Shown here: positions 9,380 to 16,616 of the stretch, piece by piece
Numbering within the stretch: the first letter of the stretch is position 1
Layout: every line of letters starts with the position of its first letter
DNA from: Salifodinibacter halophilus
Lineage (GTDB): Bacteria > Pseudomonadota > Gammaproteobacteria > Nevskiales > Salinisphaeraceae
Assembly (NCBI GenBank): GCA_012999515.1
Contig: JABEEB010000001.1
Location: forward strand, 2,108,001 to 2,172,000
Reading direction: 5' to 3'
DNA length: 64,000 bases
The notes under the pieces: model-generated
Database searches by the model: none
Told to the model about the DNA's origin: nothing
The model's input: only the letters and a program-made list of their open reading frames with translations
Translations under genes and position numbers: made by a program

Positions 9380-9721
9380 ATGACAATGCCAATCACTCGT
9401 CAAACGACGCTGCTTATCCTAGGGGTGGGCGTCATAACGCTGCTCATTGCCGGGTGTAGTGGGCCACCGAATTGCACGAAACCCCAGCCTTACATGAAAG
9501 CCAAGAGCTATCCCAAGCTCACGATCCCACCGGGGCTGGATAAAGTGTCTGCCGACGACGCGATGAATATTCCAAAGGTTCCGGACGACGGTCCCATTGG
9601 CCAATATGAGCAAGCGCCGGCTAACACAGCGCCCGATGACCCGGCCGCACGCTGCCTGACAACGCCACCGCCGTTGCCGAAGTCGACAATCGATATGAGC
9701 AAGTCGAACGACGAATCATAA
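9380..9721 (+). CDS. Short BamC-like lipoprotein downstream of dapA
   Basis: A 113-residue lipoprotein precursor: signal peptide with lipobox IAGC (Cys26 after the start at 9380), then about 85 residues of Pro-rich, probably unfolded sequence. The mature start resembles the BamC (NlpB) N-terminal segment: a tyrosine, then SYPKLTIPPGLDK and DAMNIPKVP. In Escherichia coli bamC lies directly after dapA, and its unstructured N-terminus is the part that binds BamD. The two helix-grip domains of normal BamC are absent; the frame ends cleanly and tRNA-Ser follows. The frame is open from 9293, but the signal peptide places the start at 9380 or 9386. The lipoprotein call is firm; the BamC relation is inferred from position and motif. 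Confidence 0.7.
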   Translation: MTMPITRQTTLLILGVGVITLLIAGCSGPPNCTKPQPYMKAKSYPKLTIPPGLDKVSADDAMNIPKVPDDGPIGQYEQAPANTAPDDPAARCLTTPPPLPKSTIDMSKSNDES

Positions 9722-9850
9722 TTGCCGGCTGTGCTTCGGTAAGACCACTATGGGGTGGCCCAAGGGCGGCGGTCACATTACAATCGGCGCGAGCATCAGC
9801 GCGATTCGATAATCGCTTGATCTCGTGGCCCGAAAGAGGGCAATAACGGT

Positions 9851-9856
9851 TACAAT
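9851..9856 (+). promoter_or_regulatory. Candidate -10 box for tRNA-Ser
   Basis: TACAAT preceded by GGT, 11 bases before the mature tRNA 5' end, so transcription would start a few bases upstream of it. No convincing -35 box lies 16-18 bases further upstream. Confidence 0.4.
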
Positions 9857-9867
9857 TTTGCACCGAC

Positions 9868-9958
<91 letters not shown>

Positions 9959-10014
9959 CATCGATGATCAAGTGGGGCGCGGCCTGGACGGTGAGTGCTC
10001 AGGCGCACACCTGC

Positions 10015-11838
10015 TTACGCATCGCCATCCGGCCAAACTTGAATGGCCTCGGGCGGAATCCGAAGCCGGCATTGCTCGCCGTCGGCCAGTTGGCCAGGGC
10101 CCAATCCGCGAAGCGTTAACTCGAGCCTGTCGCCTAGACGCACAATGGCCTCAAATCGGCTGCCCAGATCGACGCTGTCGATGACCGTGGCCAGGTAAGG
10201 CCCGTTGGCGTCGATGATGATCTGCTCGGCGCGTAGGCTCCAAGCGACAGGCGTGCCGGTGGCCTGCGCGCGCGGGGTGACACGCAGTTCGACGCCGTCC
10301 GCCGCAATGTGGTCGATCGAGCGAACGGTGCCCGTGCCGCGGTTGGGAATGCCGACAAGCCGGGCGACTTGAGGCGAAGCCGGGCGTTGGAATATCCGCT
10401 GGCGTGGACCGGACTGGAGACAGCGGCCGGCGTCGATAACCATGATGTCGTCGGCCAGTAGTGCGGCTTCTTCTGGATCGTGGGTAACCAGCACCGTCGT
10501 CAGGCCCACCTCCTGTTGCAGGCGGCGCAGTTCGCGCTTTAAGTCATCGCGAACCGGTGTATCCAGGGCGGAAAACGGCTCATCGAGCAGCAGCAGACGC
10601 GGTTGACGGACCAACGCCCGTGCCAGCGCGACACGCCGCTGCTGGCCGCCGGATAGCTCATCCGGAAATCGATCTTCTAGGTCTTGTAGATGCAGTCGGT
10701 CCAACCAATAAGCAGCCACGCCGGGGTCGGCGTCCACGCCGAAATTAATCTGTTGCCATACGGTTTGTTCGGGCAGCAGGGCTGAATGTTGCGGCACGTA
10801 GCCGATTTGTCTTTGTTCAGCGGGCAGGTCAACGAGCGACTGGCCATTGGCCGTAATCGTGCCGGCGGTTGGCTGCATCAGCCCGGCGAGCAGTTTCAAC
10901 GTTAGCGATTTACCGGCACCGGATGGGCCGAGAACAGCCAGATGGTGACTAGCCGCGGTATGGGCGAGATGTAGCTTGAACTGTCCGAGTCGGGCGGATA
11001 GATCGAAATCCAGGCGCGATGCGGGTGCGGCGTTCGGTTCGACCGGCGCTGGCATGGCCACGCGCGGTCGGCGGCGGCGACCGGGGCGACGACTGCTAAG
11101 CAGGAGAACCGCAAACGCGGCCAGTAACGTCACGGCGACCGGGGCGCGGGTCGCCGGCAGGCCGGTGCTGCTGAACTGAACGTAGGTATAGACCGGTAGC
11201 GAAAAAGGGTGGTAGGCGAGAATCACGGTGGCGCCGAATTCGCCAAAGGCACGTAGCCAGGCAAGCAGCAGTCCCGCCCGGATGTTTGGTGCGGCGATCG
11301 GCAGAGCGACGCGCATGAAACGTGCGCGCCGGCCGTGACCGAGTGTGGCCGCGACGGCCGTGAGATCCGGGTCGATGGTGGTGAAGGCCGAGCGTGCGGC
11401 AATTATTAAAAATGGTGCCGCCACAAAAATTTGCGCCAGTACGATGCCCGTTAGCGAGTCCGTGAGATGGCCGCCGAAAAGCCGCCCGAGTGGCGTGTAC
11501 GGACCGACAACGTAGATGAGTAGAACGCCGCTTATAAGCGGTGGCAAAGCCAGTGGCAGTTGGACCGCGACGCCGATTAAATGGGCGAGGCGGCCGCGGG
11601 CGTGGGCCAGAACATAGGCCAGCGGTACGCCGAGAATGGCGATTATAGCCGCCGAGATTGTGGCGGCTGCAGCTGAGGTTGCCAGAGCTTCCAGTAGGCG
11701 CGGTTGTGCGAGGTTGAGCCCGGTTTCGGGCAATTGCCAGACGCAAAAGACCAAAATCGGAGCGAGCAGATAGACCGCCAATAGACTGCCCAGGCCGGTG
11801 AGCAACGGCGCAATGGACGTGGTGCGGAATGGGGTCAT
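10015..11838 (-). CDS. Molybdate/tungstate-type ABC transporter, permease and ATPase in one polypeptide
   Basis: Residues 1-250 form a ModB-like permease with about six membrane segments and the EAA loop around 163-189 (AATLGHGRRARF onward). After an Arg- and Pro-rich linker (250-275) comes a complete ATPase: Walker A GPSGAGKS at 304-311, Q-loop Gln350, signature LSGGQ at 395-399, Walker B LLLLDE at 415-420 and His453. A TOBE-like C-terminal regulatory region follows (about 500-600). In most bacteria modB and modC are separate genes; the reading frame here is continuous. It lies 127 bases after the binding-protein gene and downstream of modE on the same strand, so molybdate, tungstate or less likely sulfate is the expected substrate. 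Confidence 0.9.
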   Translation of the reverse strand: MTPFRTTSIAPLLTGLGSLLAVYLLAPILVFCVWQLPETGLNLAQPRLLEALATSAAAATISAAIIAILGVPLAYVLAHARGRLAHLIGVAVQLPLALPPLISGVLLIYVVGPYTPLGRLFGGHLTDSLTGIVLAQIFVAAPFLIIAARSAFTTIDPDLTAVAATLGHGRRARFMRVALPIAAPNIRAGLLLAWLRAFGEFGATVILAYHPFSLPVYTYVQFSSTGLPATRAPVAVTLLAAFAVLLLSSRRPGRRRRPRVAMPAPVEPNAAPASRLDFDLSARLGQFKLHLAHTAASHHLAVLGPSGAGKSLTLKLLAGLMQPTAGTITANGQSLVDLPAEQRQIGYVPQHSALLPEQTVWQQINFGVDADPGVAAYWLDRLHLQDLEDRFPDELSGGQQRRVALARALVRQPRLLLLDEPFSALDTPVRDDLKRELRRLQQEVGLTTVLVTHDPEEAALLADDIMVIDAGRCLQSGPRQRIFQRPASPQVARLVGIPNRGTGTVRSIDHIAADGVELRVTPRAQATGTPVAWSLRAEQIIIDANGPYLATVIDSVDLGSRFEAIVRLGDRLELTLRGLGPGQLADGEQCRLRIPPEAIQVWPDGDA

Positions 11839-11965
11839 GGTGTGTCGTCCACAGCCCAGCGATACGGAGGCGCGCCGGTTTTAGTGATCGGCATCGCCAT
11901 CATGCTGTGTGCGCGTGACGAGCATTGTCGGTGACGCTGTGGGTGACATCAGCGAGTGAGATCGT

Positions 11966-12820
11966 TTATCTCGTGGCTGGCACGCTGTTCAGCGAGGGCA
12001 TGGCCGATTTATCGCCGCTAATGGAAGGCGGTTGAATCAAGTTAAAGCCGTTGTTCCGAAGTATCCGTTTACCCTGTTTGCTGAGCAGGAAGTTGATGAA
12101 CGCCGAAGCGGCGGCCTTGTGTGGTGCGTGGTCCAAGATTGTGATCGTATAGCGTGCACCGATGTGTGCTGGCTCGATGGTCACCGTCGGAATATCAGCA
12201 GCGGCTGCTTCGCCGGCATAGAAAAAACCGGCATCAATCTGGCCGGATTGCAGGCGGCCGATTAGATCCTGCTCTGGATAAACCTTTGCGCGCTCGAGTA
12301 GTTGTTGTTCCAGTTTGGGTTGGTTTTTCTTGGTCGCGATTTGCCGGGCCGCTTTGACGGTCAGCTCGCCTTTGGGGTCGAGTTGCGGATCGGTGCGCCC
12401 GGCTTTTACGCCGGGGCGGGTTAAGACTCGATACCACGGCTGTGATTGCAGCGCGTTTGAGAAATGGCTCTTTGGGTTATAACCAATGACCAGCGGCGAT
12501 TTCATGAAAGTGGCGTACCAGTCGATGTAGCCGGCGTCGCCGCTACCCAGCAATTGCCGATTGACCGATGGGTGGGCGCTGATGAATACGTCGCCGTGGC
12601 GTATGCCGCCCTTGATTTCGCTGGCCAGTTTGCTCGATCCGGCGGCGAACCCTTGAAATTGATCACCAGTCGCTTTTTCGAATGCGGGGCGAATGGCTTT
12701 CTGCATGACGTGGGCCAGTGAGCCTGCGTAGAGAACTTTGACCGTGTCCGACGCAGCGGTAATAGGGAAAAACTGCGCGCTCACGAACACGAGCAAGGCC
12801 AGTACTTGGCCCGCGCGCAT
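11966..12820 (-). CDS. Periplasmic oxyanion-binding protein of the molybdate/tungstate transporter
   Basis: Solute-binding component delivering the oxyanion to the fused permease-ATPase downstream. A signal peptide (hydrophobic stretch ALLVFVSAQFF ending near TAASD) precedes the mature start VKVLYAGSL. The motifs LYAGSL, AAGSSKLA, DVFISAHPS and GRTDPQLDPKG resemble the WtpA/ModA2 branch rather than classical Escherichia coli ModA, so tungstate or molybdate are both possible. The frame is open to a TTG at 12880; the ATG at 12820 gives a standard signal peptide but has no good ribosome-binding site, so the start is uncertain. A perfect inverted repeat lies upstream at 12901-12919. Confidence 0.85.
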   Translation of the reverse strand: MRAGQVLALLVFVSAQFFPITAASDTVKVLYAGSLAHVMQKAIRPAFEKATGDQFQGFAAGSSKLASEIKGGIRHGDVFISAHPSVNRQLLGSGDAGYIDWYATFMKSPLVIGYNPKSHFSNALQSQPWYRVLTRPGVKAGRTDPQLDPKGELTVKAARQIATKKNQPKLEQQLLERAKVYPEQDLIGRLQSGQIDAGFFYAGEAAAADIPTVTIEPAHIGARYTITILDHAPHKAAASAFINFLLSKQGKRILRNNGFNLIQPPSISGDKSAMPSLNSVPATR

Positions 12821-12900
12821 GGAGAAGCGGCGGGGTCGGCCGTTCTGGCTGTCGGTGTTGACGCTCGGTTGGCGGATCAATCTAGAGCGTGGAATTGTTC

Positions 12901-12919
12901 AAGCTTCGATATGAAGCTT
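12901..12919. promoter_or_regulatory. Perfect inverted repeat between modE and the binding-protein gene
   Basis: AAGCTTC and GAAGCTT separated by GATAT: seven-base arms, 19 bases in total, in the 90-150 base gap ahead of the binding-protein gene. It does not match the Escherichia coli ModE box. It may be an operator for this ModE or a short hairpin; it has no T-run. Confidence 0.4.
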
Positions 12920-12971
12920 ACTAAATAGCGAATAGTCGGGCAATGCGCACGCAGCAGGCGGCGTCGGGGCA

Positions 12972-13784
12972 TTATTCACATTGGGCGAGGATTACGCTCG
13001 ATGCTTTGAAAAACGCCGTCGCGGCCTCGCCTTCGGCGAGGCCCATTGTGTCGGCACTCGAACGTGTAATCACGGCGGCGATCGTATTGTTGCCGGCGAG
13101 TTGCAACACGATTTCGGCGTTGACGTTATCGCGTGTGATCGTGGTGACCGTGCCGGTTAATTGGTTGCGCGTGGATAGTGACACTGCCGGTGTATGGCCG
13201 GCGGCAAGGATGATTTCGCTTGCTTTGATGAGTGCGATCAATCGCGTTTCGTTGTCGATCGCTAGGTTGTCGGCGCTGGCGTTGGTGATGGTGGCGGCCA
13301 GTTGTGCGCCGCCGGACAGCTCGAGCATCACCTCGGCGTTGACGGCACCGCGCGTGACCGATACGACGTGGCCGTAGAATTGGTTGCGGGCACTGGTTTG
13401 CATTGCGAGTCGTCCCACCAGGTCCAGATCACTTTGAAGAAAGTCTATTCGTTGATTGAGCCGCGCGATGAATCGTTTCTGTTCCTCGGCCGCCGCTCGA
13501 TAGACGCGCACGAGTTGTTCGCCACGTGCGCTTAAGTGACTGCCGCCGCCGCCAGTGCCGCCGGTGGCGGCGACGACCAGCGCGTTGTCTGAGAGATTGT
13601 TCATGGCGTGTACGGCGTCCCAAGCTCCCTTGTAACTGAGCCCTACTGCACGCGCCGCAGCGGCCAGTGAGCCGGTTGCTGCGATCTGTTCCAGCAAAGC
13701 GATACGCTGGCTGCCGATCGGCGAATCGGATCCGCCGATGCGCAGGTCACCGGCAATCTCGTGTGTTCTGTCGAGCGTGGTCAC
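12972..13784 (-). CDS. modE: Molybdenum-responsive transcriptional regulator ModE
   Basis: DNA-binding regulator that senses molybdate or tungstate. Residues 20-100 are the winged-helix domain with AVGLSYKGAWDAVHAMN and the glycine-rich wing ATGGTGGGGS. Two tandem Mop domains follow, recognisable as an internal repeat: 131-194 and 204-267, each with RNQ, VNAE, an ADN/ADT segment and KASxxILA. The 270-residue length matches full ModE. It is upstream of, and co-oriented with, the transporter genes it presumably controls. Confidence 0.95.
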   Translation of the reverse strand: MTTLDRTHEIAGDLRIGGSDSPIGSQRIALLEQIAATGSLAAAARAVGLSYKGAWDAVHAMNNLSDNALVVAATGGTGGGGSHLSARGEQLVRVYRAAAEEQKRFIARLNQRIDFLQSDLDLVGRLAMQTSARNQFYGHVVSVTRGAVNAEVMLELSGGAQLAATITNASADNLAIDNETRLIALIKASEIILAAGHTPAVSLSTRNQLTGTVTTITRDNVNAEIVLQLAGNNTIAAVITRSSADTMGLAEGEAATAFFKASSVILAQCE

Positions 13785-14286
13785 GGATTTAGCCTAACTT
13801 GAAGCAGCGTGAAGTTGCCTTTGCGCCCCGCATGTTTAACACGGCCATAGGCTGGCGTTTGCTATTCTGACGCTGCAGAAGTCGCGTGGTTATCCGGCGC
13901 CAAGGGTGGTGCGCTGCACCCCGAGCGTGTCGGAGGGGAAGCCAACGCGCTTGTCTGTGCGCACGAAAACCCATAATGAACGTCGCGTATCGTCATCCAC
14001 CGATATAATAGAACACCTTGGCATCGACCGTTGGCCTGCGCGCGCATATCGGTGCCGAGCTATCCAACCACAATGGCTATGCGGCGCCGAATGCGAATCA
14101 CAGCCACTACTCGATCAGGCGCTCCAAAACCCGCCGGTGACCCCGACGGCGGCTCAAACAGAACGGCTGCAGTACACTCCGGCGGTTAAGGGGTAAAAGC
14201 TGCGCTTGATTCACCAGCTCTGGACTGAAATCAAGGCGCACTGAATGGCGTGGCTGTGTTTCACAGCGTCGACAAGGAAAGATTAA
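13785..14286. other. Gene-free divergent region between modE and the epimerase gene
   Basis: About 500 bases. A short open frame (13906-14196, plus) has no recognisable features and was not called. A TATAAT string is at 14004-14009 but lacks a matching -35 box. The 3' end holds the AAGGAAAG ribosome-binding site of the epimerase. It presumably contains both divergent promoters; no repeat or RNA gene was recognised. Confidence 0.5.
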
Positions 14287-15294
14287 ATGCGAATTCTGGT
14301 CACCGGCGCGGCCGGCTTCGTCGGGTTTTACGTAGCTTGGCAACTACTCGAACGCGGTGACACAGTCATCGGTGTCGACAGCCTGAATGACTATTACGAT
14401 CCGAAATTAAAGCGCGCGCGGCTGGCTCGGCTCGAACAAAAGCCGGGGTTTGTCAGCGAGGTGATCGATCTGGCCGATCATGAGGCGGTGACCCGGGTAT
14501 TTGCCGAAAACGGTTGCGATCGTGTCGCGCACATGGCGGCCCAGGCTGGAGTGCGCTACTCGATCGAGAATCCTCAGGCCTATGTCGATAGTAACGTTAC
14601 CGGTACGCTTAATATTCTGGAAGGCTGTCGCCATCACGGCGTTGAGCATTTGGTTTATGCGTCGACCAGCTCGGTCTATGGCGCCTCCACCGACATGCCG
14701 TTTTCGCCGCACGGCGATGCCGACCATCCGCTCGCGATCTACGCTGCGACCAAACGCACGGGTGAGCTGATGGCCCATGCTTATGCGCATTTATTCGGGG
14801 TGCCCAGCACCGGTCTGCGTTTTTTCACTGTCTATGGCCCGTGGGGCCGGCCGGATATGGCGCCGATTCATTTTGCGTCGAAAATGGTCGCTGGTGAGTC
14901 AATCCCCGTGTTCAACGAAGGCCGCCACAGGCGTGATTTCACCTACATCGACGATATCGCTGAAGGCGTGGTTCGTGCGATCGACCAAACGGCGACGCCG
15001 AATCCGAATTGGTCAAGTGATGCGCCCGATCCGGGATCCAGTAATGTCCCGTGGCGGATTTACAACATCGGCAACGGCGAATCTGTGGCGTTGATGCACT
15101 TTATCGAGTGCCTGGAATCTAGCCTTGGTATAACCGCCGCTAAGGATTATCAGCCGATGCAGCCGGGCGACGTTGAAGCCACTCATGCCGATGTCTCGGA
15201 TTTGTTCGAGGCCGTTGGATATCGGCCGCAGGTGGGGGTCGCCGAAGGTGTGCAGCGCTTTGTCGATTGGTATCGCGATTATTATCGGGTGTAG
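14287..15294 (+). CDS. NAD-dependent sugar-nucleotide epimerase, UDP-glucuronate 4-epimerase-like
   Basis: Extended short-chain dehydrogenase that epimerises a nucleotide sugar, by similarity UDP-glucuronate to UDP-galacturonate (CapI/LpsL group). The 335-residue protein has the NAD motif TGAAGFVG at residues 6-13, the serine-bearing YASTSSVYG, the YAATK catalytic pair and the group-typical VDSLNDYYDPKLKRARL near the start and FFTVYGPWGRPDMA in the middle. The product would feed capsule, exopolysaccharide or lipopolysaccharide synthesis, but no glycosyltransferases lie nearby. A clear ribosome-binding site precedes the ATG. Substrate is by family resemblance only. Confidence 0.85.
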   Translation: MRILVTGAAGFVGFYVAWQLLERGDTVIGVDSLNDYYDPKLKRARLARLEQKPGFVSEVIDLADHEAVTRVFAENGCDRVAHMAAQAGVRYSIENPQAYVDSNVTGTLNILEGCRHHGVEHLVYASTSSVYGASTDMPFSPHGDADHPLAIYAATKRTGELMAHAYAHLFGVPSTGLRFFTVYGPWGRPDMAPIHFASKMVAGESIPVFNEGRHRRDFTYIDDIAEGVVRAIDQTATPNPNWSSDAPDPGSSNVPWRIYNIGNGESVALMHFIECLESSLGITAAKDYQPMQPGDVEATHADVSDLFEAVGYRPQVGVAEGVQRFVDWYRDYYRV

Positions 15295-15352
15295 CCCGAT
15301 TGGTCCGGGTGGACGCGCAGGCGTCGCTCGTTTCTCTGTGAGCGAGTCAGCA

Positions 15353-15380
15353 GCTGGCCGGTTCAAACGAACCGGCCAGC
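15353..15380. terminator. Bidirectional hairpin between convergent epimerase and alcohol dehydrogenase genes
   Basis: Perfect 12-base arms GCTGGCCGGTTC and GAACCGGCCAGC around an AAAC loop, in the gap between two converging genes. There is no long T-run on either side, so it may stop RNA decay or aid termination rather than act as a classic intrinsic terminator. Confidence 0.65.
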
Positions 15381-15396
15381 CGACTGGCGTATAGGA

Positions 15397-16449
15397 CTAC
15401 TGTTTTAACGAGTGCATATCGATCACGAAACGATATTTGATATCGCTTTGTTTGATGCGCTCGTAGGCGTGGTTGATGTTATTGATGTCCAACATCTCGA
15501 TATCGCAGGTGATGTCGTTGTCGGCGCAGAAATCCATCATTTCCTGGGTTTCCGGCATGCCGCCGATCAATGAACCAGCCAGCACGCGTCGATTGCCGAC
15601 AAGGTTGGCACCCTGCAACTCCGGATCGACGGCATCGAGCAGGCCGACGAGGATGTGGATGCCGTCGAATGTCAGTGCATTCAGATACGGATTGACGTCG
15701 TGCGGTACCGGCACGGTGTCCAGCACATAGTCGAGTTGGCCGGCAATGTTGGCCATTTGGTCGTCGTCGCTGGAAATCACGACGTGATGCGCGCCCTGAC
15801 TGGTCGCTTCTGCGACCTTGCTTTCGGAGCGCGTGAACACCGTGACTTCAGCACCGAGTGCGCGGGCGAATTTGATGCCCATATGACCGAGGCCGCCCAT
15901 GCCGACGACGCCGACTTTATGCCCAGGTTTGACGCCGTAATGCACCAATGGTGAATAGGTCGTGATGCCAGCGCAGAGCAGGGGGGCGGCGGCTGCGGTA
16001 TCGAGTTTTTCCGGCACCCGGACAACAAAGCGTTGACTGACGACCACCGCTTCGGAGTAGCCGCCGTAAGTGGTACTGCCGTCATGCGGGTCGTGGCCGT
16101 TATAGGTCGGGGTCATGCCGCTGCGGCAATATTGCTCCAAGCCGCGTTCACAGGCTTCGCAGCCGCGGCACGAATCGACCATGCAGCCGACACCCACGAT
16201 ATCGCCGGCCTTGAACTGCGTTACTTCGCTGCCGGTCTCGCTTACACGGCCGATAATCTCGTGACCTGGCACGACTGGATATTCGGTGACACCCCAGTCG
16301 TTTTGTGCGAAGTGGATATCGGTGTGACAGACACCGCAGTAGAGAATGTCGATGGCAACGTCGTCCGGCCGCGGTTCGCGCCGGTCGATCGTCAATGGGG
16401 CGAGGTTTGAAGCCTGAGATTGTGCACCGTAAGCGCGTGCTTCGCTCAT
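15397..16449 (-). CDS. Zinc-dependent NAD(P) alcohol dehydrogenase (YahK/cinnamyl-alcohol type)
   Basis: Medium-chain dehydrogenase reducing aldehydes or oxidising alcohols. The 350-residue protein has the catalytic-zinc stretch GVCHTDIHFAQNDWG (Cys41) with GHE at 62-64 and the structural-zinc cysteines at 94, 97, 100 and 108. The cofactor motif GMGGLGHMGIKFA is typical of the NADP-preferring YahK/AdhC group. It is a single gene on the minus strand downstream of the receptor-channel gene; a link between the two is not evident. The physiological substrate cannot be named from sequence. Confidence 0.9.
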   Translation of the reverse strand: MSEARAYGAQSQASNLAPLTIDRREPRPDDVAIDILYCGVCHTDIHFAQNDWGVTEYPVVPGHEIIGRVSETGSEVTQFKAGDIVGVGCMVDSCRGCEACERGLEQYCRSGMTPTYNGHDPHDGSTTYGGYSEAVVVSQRFVVRVPEKLDTAAAAPLLCAGITTYSPLVHYGVKPGHKVGVVGMGGLGHMGIKFARALGAEVTVFTRSESKVAEATSQGAHHVVISSDDDQMANIAGQLDYVLDTVPVPHDVNPYLNALTFDGIHILVGLLDAVDPELQGANLVGNRRVLAGSLIGGMPETQEMMDFCADNDITCDIEMLDINNINHAYERIKQSDIKYRFVIDMHSLKQ

Positions 16450-16616
16450 CTATGAAACTCCGTTTATGGATCATGTGCCGGGCCATTCGCGCACTGTTTA
16501 GGTGCCCGAAAGTCCCAGCCCGTTAGGCGATATTATTTTGCTTATGGCAATGGAAATGCGGGCTGCGATAATTAATTTCAATCGCCCGCCGGGGCATCGC
16601 CATAGAGGCGTCGAAT

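Noticed and set aside
12901-12919. Reading the modE-gap palindrome as an intrinsic terminator of modE
   Set aside because: Short arms rich in A and T and no T-run on the minus strand; an operator is more plausible.
13906-14196. 96-residue open frame between modE and the epimerase gene
   Set aside because: No ribosome-binding site, no recognisable motif and uneven composition; it lies in a promoter region and was left uncalled.
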